This document shows, piece after piece, positions 1 to 9,116 of a stretch of 64,000 nt of DNA (positions are counted from its first letter, which is position 1; each line of letters opens with the position of its first letter). The stretch is taken from NCBI RefSeq assembly GCF_001311985.1, contig NZ_BBCJ01000007.1:1-64000 (forward strand), given 5' to 3'. Both the position numbers and the translations under genes were made by a program. This DNA comes from Geotalea toluenoxydans JCM 15764. Its GTDB lineage: Bacteria; Desulfobacterota; Desulfuromonadia; Geobacterales; Geobacteraceae. The notes under the pieces are model-generated. The model had not been told where the DNA came from, did not search any database, and worked only from the letters and a program-made list of their open reading frames with translations.

Positions 1-1
1 G

Positions 2-1630
2 GCGCTGGTGATCGGCATGGTCGGCGGCGCTGTCGGCTGCCTGGCCGGAGGGGCGATTTCCGAAGGATTTCTCAAGATGATGGGTCAGACGACGGAAACG
101 GTGTATGGGATCTCCTCCTCCGGAGGCTCCGTCATGTTTCCCCCGGGAATCGTGCTGGAGGCGATGATGTTAGGGGTCGTCGCCTCTGTGGTGGGGGCTT
201 GGAATCCGGCGCTTGCCGCTTCCCGGATTTCTCCGACCGAGGCCTTTGCCAAAGGGGCCTTCCAGGCTAAGATTGCCGGAAGCTATGCGCTCCGGATCGC
301 AGCCGGCGCCGTTGCCTTCGGCTGCGCCGTGCTCATCGCCCTTTTTCCCCCTTTTGGCGGCAACCCACTCATCCTCTCCGTGATGGCGCTCGGCGGAATC
401 GGTATGGTGCTCCTCGTCGGCCCGCTTTCCCGCGTGCTCCTGCGCGTCCTCGCCCCGCTTCTTATGGGGTTGTCGCCGGTCGCGGGACGTCTCTGCTCCA
501 ATGCCCTACTGGGAGCTCCCCGCAGGACTTCCGGCACGGTCATGGCCATGGCGCTTTCACTCACTTTCGTGCTTGGGTTCGGCGGATACATGGGATCGAT
601 GACGGAAACGATGGTCAAGTGGATGGATGATGTCCTCACCAGCGACCTCTACGTGCGGGCGTCCGCCAACTGGTCGCGCCCCGATTTCCTCTTTCCGGGA
701 ACATTGCGGCAGGAACTTCTGAAGGTGCCGGGCGTGCGGGCAGTCGAATCGGTGAGGACGATCCGCCCCATGTACCAGGGGCATCAGATCGTCATCAGCT
801 CCTTCGAGGTTGAGCCGGTGCTGAAGCGGATCAAGTACGAATATTTCAGCGGCAATGAGCAGTCCATACGCCAGGGGGTAGGCCAGCAGGGGATGTGCTT
901 CGTTTCGGATAATTTTCAGAGCCGCTTTAAACTGGGCGTTGGGCAGGAAGTTGAACTGATAACCCCCCAGGGGCCCGTGCGGTTTACCATAGCCGCCGTG
1001 GTGCGCGACTTTGGCTCGGACCAGGGTTCCATTTATATGGACCGGGCGACTTATCTGCGCCATTGGCAGGATGACCGGGTGGATATCTATGACGTGTCAG
1101 TGGTTGCCGGAGCCGATGCGGGCCAGGTCCGCAACCTGATCCGGGCGCAGCTGGCGGGGAAGATGCCGGCCCTGATCTCGACCCGGCAGGAGTTCATTGC
1201 CGAGATCAAGAAGGCTGTCGATGCCTTCCATGCCCTGACAAAGGTCACCCTGTTCCTCGCTTTGGCGGTGGCGTTCCTGGGCATCGTCACATCGCTTCTG
1301 ATTTCAGTGTCGGAACGGACCCGGGAGATCGGCGTATTGAAGGCACTCGGGGCGATCCCGTCGCAGATTGTCCGGAGCGTCGTGGCGGAGGCGCTTGTCA
1401 TTTCCCTGGTGGCGGTCATCGTGGCAATCCCTGCCGGAAATCTTTTCGCTTCCTTCATGGAGGGGGCGGTGGCACGGTTCTTCACCGGCTGGAGCATGCC
1501 CCACCTCTATCCATGGGATATCCTGATCCAGCTTTTTGTCGCCCTCCCGTTCGTTTCCGCGGTTGCCGCCTGGGTTCCGGCGCGCCAGGCGGCGCGGTTG
1601 AAGATAACAGAGGCGATAGAGTACGAATGA
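2..1630 (+). CDS. ABC transporter permease, FtsX/MacB type (5' truncated by window)
   Basis: The reading frame is open at the left edge, so the start lies outside the window. The visible 542 residues begin inside a membrane segment. A periplasmic domain follows (about residues 200-390, soluble and charged), then the typical C-terminal FtsX triple-helix block with the cytoplasmic signature SERTREIGVLKALGA between helices (about residues 435-455). It ends with PARQAARLKITEAIEYE, the usual FtsX tail. The family moves lipids, lipoproteins or peptides with a separate ATPase. The next two genes encode a LolA-like protein and an outer-membrane-like protein, so an envelope lipid or lipoprotein export unit is likely. 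The substrate is not known. Confidence 0.85.
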   Translation, partial: ALVIGMVGGAVGCLAGGAISEGFLKMMGQTTETVYGISSSGGSVMFPPGIVLEAMMLGVVASVVGAWNPALAASRISPTEAFAKGAFQAKIAGSYALRIAAGAVAFGCAVLIALFPPFGGNPLILSVMALGGIGMVLLVGPLSRVLLRVLAPLLMGLSPVAGRLCSNALLGAPRRTSGTVMAMALSLTFVLGFGGYMGSMTETMVKWMDDVLTSDLYVRASANWSRPDFLFPGTLRQELLKVPGVRAVESVRTIRPMYQGHQIVISSFEVEPVLKRIKYEYFSGNEQSIRQGVGQQGMCFVSDNFQSRFKLGVGQEVELITPQGPVRFTIAAVVRDFGSDQGSIYMDRATYLRHWQDDRVDIYDVSVVAGADAGQVRNLIRAQLAGKMPALISTRQEFIAEIKKAVDAFHALTKVTLFLALAVAFLGIVTSLLISVSERTREIGVLKALGAIPSQIVRSVVAEALVISLVAVIVAIPAGNLFASFMEGAVARFFTGWSMPHLYPWDILIQLFVALPFVSAVAAWVPARQAARLKITEAIEYE

Positions 1631-1655
1631 CAGGAAAAGCAAACAAAACGCAATT

Positions 1656-1745
1656 GGACGCGGAAAAAGCGGATCAAAGCGGATTTTTGAGAGAATCACC
1701 AGGGCTTAGCCATTAAATCCGCCTTTTCCGCCTGGATCCGCGTCC
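1656..1745. repeat. Intergenic inverted repeat (REP-like)
   Basis: Two 31-base arms (1656-1686 and 1715-1745) form an imperfect inverted repeat. The outer 9 bases (ggacgcgga / tccgcgtcc) and the inner 8 (gcggattt / aaatccgc) match exactly. An offset inner stem gcggaaaaagcggat / atccgccttttccgc also pairs. It lies between the permease stop and the next gene. It may be a transcript-end hairpin or a dispersed REP-type element. Confidence 0.6.
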
Positions 1746-1787
1746 CTTCGCCTTTGATTTTTAGATGTCCCGACTACGGAGGCTGAT

Positions 1788-2575
1788 ATGAATATAAAAG
1801 CACCATTTGCAGCACTCATACTTTCTGTCCTTGCTACCACCCTGGCCCTGGCGGCACCCGATGCCCGGACACTCCTCAAGGAGTCTGAGGCCCGCCACCG
1901 GACGAAGACCCAGCAGTATTCCGGCAATCTTGCGTGGTCAACAAGGATGGCAAAGTCCGCAAAAAGGGCTGGAAAAGTTACCGGCAGGGCTACGCCGGTG
2001 ACGCCAAGACCCTGACCCGGTTCACCGAACCGCCGGAGGTGAAGGGGGTCGGCTTCCTCTCCCTTTCCCGTCCGGCAGGGCAAAATGACGACCAGTGGCT
2101 TTACCTCCCCTCCATGAAGCGGGAACGACGCATCGCCACCCAGGACCGGGATGCATCGTTCGTGGGAACGGACTTCAATTACGAAGACATGGAGGAGTTC
2201 GACCACGAAAAATACAAGGTGGCCATGCAGGGGGAACAGACTGTTGATGGGCAACTCTGTTACGTAATTACGGCCATCCCGTTGGAAAGCGGCGGCAAGT
2301 CGGTCTACGAGAAGAAGGTCCTCTATCTGCGCAAGGACATCCTCTATCTGCTGCGGGAAGACCTTTTCCGCAAAGGGGACAAACAGCCGAGCAAGATATT
2401 CACCCTTTCCGACCTGCAGAATGTGGAGGGACACTGGGTAGCCAAGAAGTGGGAGATGAGCGACCTTAAAAAGGGGAGCAAGACCACGGTGATACTAAAG
2501 GAAATAACCTTCGACAAGCCGCAGCCTGCGGGCCGCTTCACCCTTCAGAACCTTAATCGAGAGGGGGGCGATTGA
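1788..2575 (+). CDS. Outer membrane lipoprotein-sorting protein (LolA-like), frameshifted
   Basis: The start is an ATG behind CGGAGG. A signal peptide (about residues 1-22, ending LALA-AP) leads into a LolA-like fold with the family stretches WLYLPSMKRERRIA and FVGTDFNYEDMEEF, typical of the outer membrane lipoprotein-sorting family found beside RND or FtsX exporters. The frame breaks near 1934. One extra G there (gcg gtg gtc aac) joins both halves into 262 residues. The gene follows the FtsX permease and its stop overlaps the TTG start of the next gene, so the three probably form one operon for moving a lipid or lipoprotein across the periplasm. Confidence 0.8.
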
Positions 2576-3814
2576 ACCGGTTTCCCCTCCCGATTTGCCT
2601 GATCCTGTTGCTTCTGCTGCTATCTTCCCAGGCTGTGGCTGGAGAGCTCTCCGGATACGCCAGGTAAAGGGCTTCGTCTATCCGGAACGGACCGGAGGCC
2701 ACAGTCCATCTGCAGACGGCTGGGGGACGCTGTTCAACAAATGGGAGCAGAGGATCGGAGATGCTCAACTGACCGCATCGCTGCGGGGGGAGTGGCTTTC
2801 CACTGATGATCGGGGGGGACGCCTATTCGATCCAATGGACCGGCACATCCGCCGCCCTCCCTTTTCGGTGCAGGATCTTTGGTTGCGCCTGCCCCTGTCC
2901 AATGACGTGGATCTGCAACTGGGGCGCTTCCAGCTGGCTGGGGCAAGACCGACGGTTATTCTCCGGCCGATGCCTTTCTTCCCCGTGATCTGACCGATCC
3001 CTTCGCCGATGAGAAACTGCCCCCCTGGGCGGTACGGCTGTCCGGGCAAAGGGGCTCCGTGCGCTATGAAGCGGTCGGCAGCCCGGTCACCACCCCCTGG
3101 CGCCTTCCCGTGCTAGGCAGCAGGACTGCGCCGCTCAATGGGGAGATTCCCGGCAACGTGACCCTGCAAGAAAGGGACAGCTCGCCGCCGGTGCCCGGAT
3201 TCGGCGCAATTCGCGTGCTGGCCACCCTGGACCAGTGGGATGTGGGGGGGTGGGTGCGCGCGGGTATCCGTCCCGCTCCTCTCCTGGAGTTCCAGGTTGA
3301 TCAGGCTCTGGAGACTGTCGATGGGCTGGTGATTCCGGTGGAGCGCCGGTATGTGGAGGAAGAAGGGGTAGGGATCGAGCTTTCGCGGGTGGTGGGCTCC
3401 TGGGTGATCCGGGGGGAGGTTGCCGGGCTCTTTTCCCGTGACAGGGAGCTGGGCAATGCGGTCATCGGGGCGCTGAGCGCTGAAAAAGGCTTCGGCGACG
3501 GGACCCTGCTCATGACCCTGGCGGGGAATGCCATCGATCCACCGGTGGATGAAATCCTGCTCTTCGACCGGGCGATCCTCCCGGCGCTCATCACCGCCTG
3601 GACCCGCACCGAGGAGTGGGGGGAATGGAAGGCGGTCTGGAGTGTGGGGCTGAAGCACGGGGACGGTCTCGTGAAAGCTGAAATTTCCTACAACCTCACC
3701 GATGTCTGGAAGCTGACCGTGGGAGGGGAGGCCCCTTACGGATCAGGCCAGGGGGGATTCGGTGCATTGGATGCGGCCAGGCGCCTGCACATGGCCGTTC
3801 GCCGGAGCTGGTGA
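2572..3814 (+). CDS. Putative outer membrane beta-barrel protein, frameshifted
   Basis: The likely start is TTG at 2572, overlapping the previous stop (ATTGA). It opens with a signal peptide rich in Leu (ICLILLLLLLSSQAVAG). The rest is rich in aromatic and alternating residues (WLRLPLSNDVDLQLGRFQLAWGKTDG in the restored frame), which suggests a porin or DUF1302-like barrel. Two breaks, near 2663 and 2942, are each cured by one base (agg gta aag; gct tgg ggc) and give 414 residues. Position after the permease and LolA-like genes suggests the outer membrane part of that export unit. The exact family is not certain. Confidence 0.6.
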
Positions 3815-3851
3815 AAAGATTCGGTTGCTAAAAACAGAGTGAGGAGGGGGT

Positions 3852-4310
3852 ATGAGCATGTCAGGCATTAACAGAGTAAAGGAACTTTTTCACGCGACAT
3901 CGTCTTCCGTCAGCCTGGGGACCCGCAGCAGGAAAGGGGAACTGAACATTGCCCCTGTCGGCAGTGCCTTCATGCCGGACGACAGTAGCATAATCCTGTT
4001 GCGGGGGCCGTTGCGACAGACCTATCTGAACTTGCAGGAAAATCCGGAAGCAGTGTTTCTGGTCGCGAACAAACATCCGTTCCGATGGCTCAAATTTTTT
4101 CTGACCGGAAAGTTCGGGGCATCTTTCGGATATCGGATACATACCCGATTGAGAGAGGTCAGGCCCGTGACCAGTACGGAAACCGAAGCCATTCTAAAGA
4201 AGCGCTTCGGCTTGGTAGCCGGATCGAGGGGAGGCAGGAAAATTCAGGCCACTCTGAAGCAGATGATGATCTTCGATATTACGCAGATAAGGGAAGTAAC
4301 GCCTTTTTAG
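3852..4310 (+). CDS. Pyridoxamine 5'-phosphate oxidase-like FMN-binding protein
   Basis: Intact 152-residue protein with a strong ribosome site (GAGGAGG) before ATG. The order of strands, SSSVSLGTRSRKGELNIAPVGSAF and then LLRGPLRQTYLNLQENPEAVFLV, matches the FMN-binding split barrel of PPOX-like proteins, in which flavin binds at the dimer interface. No specific substrate can be read from the sequence. It stands alone between the export cluster and an esterase gene, with about 30 bases to the latter. Confidence 0.7.
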   Translation: MSMSGINRVKELFHATSSSVSLGTRSRKGELNIAPVGSAFMPDDSSIILLRGPLRQTYLNLQENPEAVFLVANKHPFRWLKFFLTGKFGASFGYRIHTRLREVRPVTSTETEAILKKRFGLVAGSRGGRKIQATLKQMMIFDITQIREVTPF

Positions 4311-4338
4311 TATCTTACACAAGGCAGGAGGGGAAAAC

Positions 4339-5260
4339 ATGGCAAGTGTGCAGAGCGTATTACAAAAATTGAAGCTGAAATACAACAAGCCCTTTACCGC
4401 TCCATCCGTTCCCCTGGAAAAGTTGCGCGCCATGCAGGAGGATGCGGCTGAGCGGATTCCGTTGCCCAAAGACGTGAGGACTCAGACGGTTGTTGCCGGG
4501 GGGTAGATGCGGAGTGGGTGCATCCCCATGAAGCGCCCAAAGAGAAGGTTCTGATGTATCTCCACGGCGGTGCGTACGTCATGGGGTCGTGCAATACCCA
4601 TCGTGCCCTGGCGGCGCAGATCGCCCGGGCATGCGGCATGCGGGCCCTGGTCCTCGATTATCGTCTGGCGCCCGAGCATCCCTGTCCGGCGGCAATTCAC
4701 GACAGCGTCGCGGCCTACCGCTGGCTGCTGCACAACGGCATCCAACCCGGCGATCTGGTTATTGCCGGGGACTCAGCCGGGGGTGGCCTTGCCTTGGCGA
4801 CTCTCTTGTCCCTGCGGGATTCGGGAGAGCCCATGCCTGCGGCTGCGGTGTGCATCACCCCATGGGCCGATTTGACGGGCATGGCTGAATCCGTCAAGAC
4901 CCGTGCCAAGGCCGATCCGTGTCTGTGGCCCGACCATTTTTCCTTTGCCGGTCACTATGCAGGCGCCCATGATCGTTGCGATCCGCTCCTTTCCCCCTTG
5001 TACGCTGACTTGTCCGGATTGCCTCCCCTGTTGATTCAGGCCGCCGGCGACCATATCCTGTTGAGCGATTCCACCGGGCTTGCCCAGCGGGCGAAGGATG
5101 CGGGCGTTGCCGTCACCCTGGAGGTCTGGCAGGGGATGTGGCACGCCTTCCATCTCCATGCGCCGCAGTTGCCGGAGGCAGGAGCGCCATTGAAGCCATC
5201 GGCAGCTTTGTCGGCCGGCAGCTGGAAACAAGGGGGCTCGGCGCGCGTGCCTGTTTATAG
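4339..5260 (+). CDS. Alpha/beta hydrolase fold-3 (HSL-type esterase), frameshifted
   Basis: The start ATG follows AGGAGG. The hormone-sensitive-lipase signatures are clear: oxyanion motif HGGAY, nucleophile elbow GDSAGG, and the late GMWHAFH holding the catalytic His. The frame breaks in a G run near 4505 (a stop appears after VVAGG) and near 5182 in gaggca-ggagc. Adding one G at each gives 307 residues, normal for the family, ending at 5260. It likely hydrolyses short acyl esters. A second, related gene lies at 22024-22955. Confidence 0.85.
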
Positions 5261-5323
5261 CGCAGTCGGCGGTTGCCGATCGGCAGGGATATGACGAACT
5301 ATTCAATCAAAAAGGAGGTTGTT

Positions 5324-6283
5324 ATGTTTATAAAACGGGTGGTCGGCGTGCTGCTGGCCTTGGTCGTAATGGCAGGGCTCGGCGGGTGCGACAAGCGTTC
5401 GCTCTTCCAGTCGATCATGAACCATGAACGTGAAAGTGCAAAGCTGGCCGTCAAGATGGAGAACCTCCCCTATGGCAAGGTGGTCTACCTGACCAATGGG
5501 CCTGCCGGAAGTGAGCCTCCCATCGTCATGCTTCACGGCTTTGGCGGCGAGAAAGACAACTGGAACCGTTTTTCGAAGGAACTGACCGATGAGTATCGCG
5601 TGATCATTCCCGATCTTCCGGGGCATGGGGAAAGCGTTCAGGATTCCGGTCTGAATTACGGGATCGACGAGCAGTCAAAGCGCCTGAAACAATTCCTTGA
5701 TGCGTTGGGGGTAAAGAAGGCCCATCTGGTGGGCAATTCCATGGGAGGCGCCATCGCCCTGCGCTATGCCTACCTTTATCCGCAATCCGTCGCCTCCCTC
5801 GGCTTGTTTGCCGCGGCGGGGGCAGAACAGACCGTTGCTGATTTTCACACTGCCATGAAAGCAACCGGCAAAAATCCTCTGCTGGAGATCCAAAACGCAA
5901 AGGATTTTGAAGATGTCATGAACAAATACGTCTTCGTCGATCCTCCTTATATTCCCGGTTTCATAATCGATATACTGGTGGAAGAAAAGCTCAAGCGGAG
6001 GGCCCTGGAGAAGAAGATGTTCGCCGACCTCATGGCAGACATGGACCAGACGAGTATCCTTTCGTCCATCAAGTCTCCTACTTTGATCCTTTGGGGGAGC
6101 CAGGACAAGATACTGCACGTGGATAATGCGGAGCTGTTCCGGACCAAGCTCGTCGGAAGCCGCAAAGAGATCATCGATGGGGTCGGGCACTGTCCCATGA
6201 TAGAGAAGCCCGAGGTTGCAAGGGAGGCATACCGTAAATTCCTCCATGAGACAGCGCCTCAGGGCAAGCAGGCCGGGATTTGA
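5324..6283 (+). CDS. Alpha/beta hydrolase lipoprotein
   Basis: The ATG at 5324 is chosen because AAAGGAGG sits 6 bases upstream and the protein then opens with a lipoprotein signal (LVVMAGLGGC lipobox). The mature part is a classical alpha/beta hydrolase: HGFGG oxyanion loop, GNSMGG nucleophile elbow, LILWGSQDKI acid strand and VGHCPMIEKPE with the catalytic His. It is intact at 319 residues. It resembles lipases and esterases of the BioH/MhpC type anchored to a membrane. The substrate is unknown. It starts 63 bases after the esterase stop. Confidence 0.8.
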   Translation: MFIKRVVGVLLALVVMAGLGGCDKRSLFQSIMNHERESAKLAVKMENLPYGKVVYLTNGPAGSEPPIVMLHGFGGEKDNWNRFSKELTDEYRVIIPDLPGHGESVQDSGLNYGIDEQSKRLKQFLDALGVKKAHLVGNSMGGAIALRYAYLYPQSVASLGLFAAAGAEQTVADFHTAMKATGKNPLLEIQNAKDFEDVMNKYVFVDPPYIPGFIIDILVEEKLKRRALEKKMFADLMADMDQTSILSSIKSPTLILWGSQDKILHVDNAELFRTKLVGSRKEIIDGVGHCPMIEKPEVAREAYRKFLHETAPQGKQAGI

Positions 6284-6525
6284 CAGTTCACATGCCTGTC
6301 GTCGCCGCCAACGGGCTGCGATTGACAATGTTAAGGCTGGAGAAAATGAGATTGACGATGGGAACATTTTGGAGTAGGTTGCGCGAAATTTATATTTTTC
6401 TTATGAAGGTTTCACATGTTTTCTGTCATCTCCCCTTTTATCGTTTCGAATTGCATTAACGCGGTCAGAGTCCGTCGTTGGGGTGGATCCTAACCTTTGG
6501 GGGGTGCAGGAACAACTATAGCCAT

Positions 6526-6562
6526 AACCCCCCATTGGCAGTTGCCGCTGGGGGTTTTTTTT
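6526..6562 (+). terminator. Rho-independent terminator
   Basis: The stem aacccccca / tgggggttt (6526-6534 and 6549-6557) encloses a 14-base loop and is followed by a run of eight T. It lies downstream of the lipoprotein hydrolase and only 16 bases before the next start codon, so the next gene must be transcribed by read-through or from a promoter overlapping this hairpin. The rest of the 6284-6577 gap holds no gene that I can see. Confidence 0.8.
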
Positions 6563-6577
6563 AGAAATTGAGGGATC

Positions 6578-7591
6578 ATGATGAAGAAGTGGCTATTCAG
6601 GGGGCTTATTGCCCTGGCAAGTGTTGTGGTATCGGTTACTGCGATTGGCAGCGTTTACGAAGCCATGGGACGCCGGGAGGCAGCGATAGATTTTCCTCCT
6701 CCGGGCAAAATGGTGGACATCGGTGGGCGCAGTATTCAACTGGACTGTCGCGGCACCGGGTCGCCCACCGTGGTGTTCGAGTCGGGGCTGGATATGCACG
6801 GCTCGCTCAGTTGGGCCGCCGTGCAGGATGCCGTTGCCGAGACCACACGAGCTTGCACCTACAGCCGGGCAGGTATCATGTGGAGCGATCCTGGGCCGGT
6901 TCCGCGCAACGGCAAGAGCATTGCGGAGGATCTGCACGCCGCCCTGGAGCGGGGAGGGGAGCAGGGGCCGTTTGTGCTGGTGGGCCATTCCCTTGGCGGC
7001 CCCTACGCCATGACCTTCACCAAGTATTTCGGCAACGATGTGGCGGGGCTGGTTCTCGTCGATCCTTCACATCCGGAGCAGACCTCCCGTTTCAAGGCGG
7101 TCAGGGAGACAGAACCTTCCGCAATGAAGATTATCAGCAAGTTGGGAACAGCTTTGGCCTGGAGTGGTGTGGTTCGCGCACTGCAGCCACTGTTTCCCGG
7201 CGTGCCGAATCAGCTTCCTGAGACAGCCCGGGCGGTGACTGCTTATGCCTCGACGTCACTGAAGGCTGCTGTCCACGAGATCGATGCAATGGAGCAGACC
7301 CTTGCTGAGGCGGGGACCTTTCGCAGGTTGGGCAACCGACCGTTGGTGGTACTGACCTCCATGGCGCCGTTGCCTGCGGGCGCACTGGCTGCAATGAAAA
7401 TGACGCCGGAACAGGGCCGTCAGTTCAAAGAAATCTGGAAGGGGATGCATGATGAAGAAGCTTCCTGGTCATCGTCCAGCCAACACATGCTTATTCCGGA
7501 CGCCGGACATTACATCCAGTTTGATCGTCCGGCCATGGTAACCGCAGCGGTCAGTTCGGTCGTTGCCAGGGTGCGTGGGAAATTAAAATAG
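6578..7591 (+). CDS. Alpha/beta hydrolase, exported or membrane-anchored
   Basis: Intact, 337 residues. The N terminus MMKKWLFRGLIALASVVVSV is a signal anchor. The fold shows FESGLDMHGSLSW, the RAGIMWSDPGP loop, nucleophile elbow GHSLGG, acid-strand region VLVDPSHPEQ and GHYIQFDRP with the catalytic His. The pattern fits the periplasmic alpha/beta hydrolases often annotated as proline iminopeptidase-like. A start at 6581 is equally possible. The terminator hairpin just upstream isolates it from the previous gene. Confidence 0.8.
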   Translation: MMKKWLFRGLIALASVVVSVTAIGSVYEAMGRREAAIDFPPPGKMVDIGGRSIQLDCRGTGSPTVVFESGLDMHGSLSWAAVQDAVAETTRACTYSRAGIMWSDPGPVPRNGKSIAEDLHAALERGGEQGPFVLVGHSLGGPYAMTFTKYFGNDVAGLVLVDPSHPEQTSRFKAVRETEPSAMKIISKLGTALAWSGVVRALQPLFPGVPNQLPETARAVTAYASTSLKAAVHEIDAMEQTLAEAGTFRRLGNRPLVVLTSMAPLPAGALAAMKMTPEQGRQFKEIWKGMHDEEASWSSSSQHMLIPDAGHYIQFDRPAMVTAAVSSVVARVRGKLK

Positions 7592-7643
7592 TCGCAGAAC
7601 ATAATTGCGACCCTTGCGTTGAGTCAAAGGGGGAAGAAATTCG

Positions 7644-8858
7644 GTGAAAATTAAAATCAACATGGTGCTTCTTTTTTGCCTGGTGTTTCTCGCATCGGGC
7701 TGTTCCACCTTTCAGGCGATCTCTCTGGTCCGCGGGGGTGAAGCGCTATCTCCAGGCCCGGAAGAAAAGGTCCTTCCTGCAGAATTCAGCGGCCATATGA
7801 TTCTCGTAAAAGGCCACATCAATGGATCGGCCAAAGAGTATCGATTCATTCTCGATACCGCAGCGTTGACCATGATCGATAAAGAAACGGCGACCGAACT
7901 GCGACTGGCGAGGGATGTGGAGGTTAAGGCAAATGACAGTGCAGGGGGAACGAAAACAGGCCATCTGACAAAGCTGGGAAGCCTCACCATTGGCGGCATT
8001 ACCGTTACCAATACTGCCGCTGTCATCATGGATATGACCAAGATCCGGGAAATGACAGGCATAGAAGTTGATGGCATCATCGGCTCCAACTTTCTTCGCT
8101 TTTTTACGGTCAAGTTCGACTATCAGCGGCAGCAGGTTTCCCTTTCCGGCGATCTGTCACCACTCAAGGCAGTTCCGGGAGCCACCCTGATCAGGTTCAA
8201 GCAATCCATGAAACAGGGATTTGCCCCTATGGTGGAAGCAGCAAGTGGAGATGCTTCGTTCAAGGCGCTCATAGACACCGGCCTTAACTATCCCCTGTCC
8301 CTTCCGCTTTCCATCGTTAAGAAGACGGATAAGGAAGCGATGATCGAAGGGAAAGGGGCGATGGGGGGCGGCTTTTTGGAGAACAACAAAAAGGAAGTAC
8401 TGACCCGTCTCAACAGTTTCCGGATGGGGAGTACGGAATTCGGGAGAGTGGTGGCCAATGGGACGGAAGGAAAAGATGTGGCTCTCATTGGCAAGGAATT
8501 CCTTTCGCGCTTTGTAGTCACGCTCAATTACCCTGCCGGCGAGATGCTCCTGGTTCCGGTGAACGGCGTAAAAGAGGATGACAACATCTTTACCACAGGA
8601 ATCGGCGTCATGCGGGATGCCAACGGCAAATTCCTGGTTTCTGGCGTCTGGAGCGGTTCGCCAGCCGATCAGGCGGGTGTCGCCGCCAATGACGAGATCG
8701 TAATGGTCAACGGCAAGGGGGCTGCCGATTATACGCTAGGGGAAATGCGCGCCATTTTGAAAACCAATGACGGTAAAGATGCAGTGGACCTGGCAATAAA
8801 AAATGCCGGTGGGGAGAGAAACCTCACTATCAAAAAGCAGTTCCTCTTTGCACAGTAG
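7644..8858 (+). CDS. Retropepsin-like aspartic protease lipoprotein with C-terminal PDZ
   Basis: A GTG start with AAAGGGGGA 9 bases upstream gives a lipoprotein signal (LVFLASGC). Two aspartyl-protease half motifs are visible, FILDTAALTMID (about residue 71) and ALIDTGLNYPLSLP (about residue 210), each D-T in a hydrophobic strand. This is a two-lobed pepsin-like layout as in the bacterial retropepsin/PDZ family. A PDZ domain follows (GVWSGSPADQAGVAANDEIVMVNG, about residues 335-360). Intact at 404 residues. Probably a periplasmic protease or peptide-binding protein on the membrane. Confidence 0.8.
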   Translation: MKIKINMVLLFCLVFLASGCSTFQAISLVRGGEALSPGPEEKVLPAEFSGHMILVKGHINGSAKEYRFILDTAALTMIDKETATELRLARDVEVKANDSAGGTKTGHLTKLGSLTIGGITVTNTAAVIMDMTKIREMTGIEVDGIIGSNFLRFFTVKFDYQRQQVSLSGDLSPLKAVPGATLIRFKQSMKQGFAPMVEAASGDASFKALIDTGLNYPLSLPLSIVKKTDKEAMIEGKGAMGGGFLENNKKEVLTRLNSFRMGSTEFGRVVANGTEGKDVALIGKEFLSRFVVTLNYPAGEMLLVPVNGVKEDDNIFTTGIGVMRDANGKFLVSGVWSGSPADQAGVAANDEIVMVNGKGAADYTLGEMRAILKTNDGKDAVDLAIKNAGGERNLTIKKQFLFAQ

Positions 8859-9062
8859 TAGTCACTGTTTCTGTTAAACCGGCGGAATACTGTTGAACAA
8901 CTGTGTAAATGGATGATGACCTTGTTTGCCGGTAAGCAGGTTTGACTTGGCCTTTCGTCTTAGCTTTCCTTGATTAATGAAGTTGGCGGAGTATAATGCG
9001 GCGTCTATTACAAAAGAGTGAAGTTTTGATTGATGTGGATAAATGTTCCATTTGGGTGGATC

Positions 9063-9092
9063 ACCGGTTCACGCGCGTGCGCGTGAACCGGT
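9063..9092. promoter_or_regulatory. Perfect 30-base palindrome upstream of the zinc-ribbon/HEPN-like gene
   Basis: The arms accggttcacgcgc and gcgcgtgaaccggt are exact inverse complements separated by two bases. The palindrome ends 24 bases before the ATG of the next gene. It could be a repressor operator or a hairpin in the leader. No T run follows, so a terminator is unlikely. Elsewhere in the 8859-9116 gap I see no gene. Confidence 0.65.
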
Positions 9093-9116
9093 CAAAGGAA
9101 GTTATACGAGAAAAAT

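Noticed and set aside
6492-6514. AACCTTTG box upstream of the hydrolase at 6578 as a third ECF promoter of the same class
   Set aside because: At the required distance the bases are ACA, not GTC, and a terminator hairpin lies between it and the gene.
9063-9092. Reading the palindrome as a CRISPR repeat or a terminator
   Set aside because: It is present once, has no spacers and no T run.
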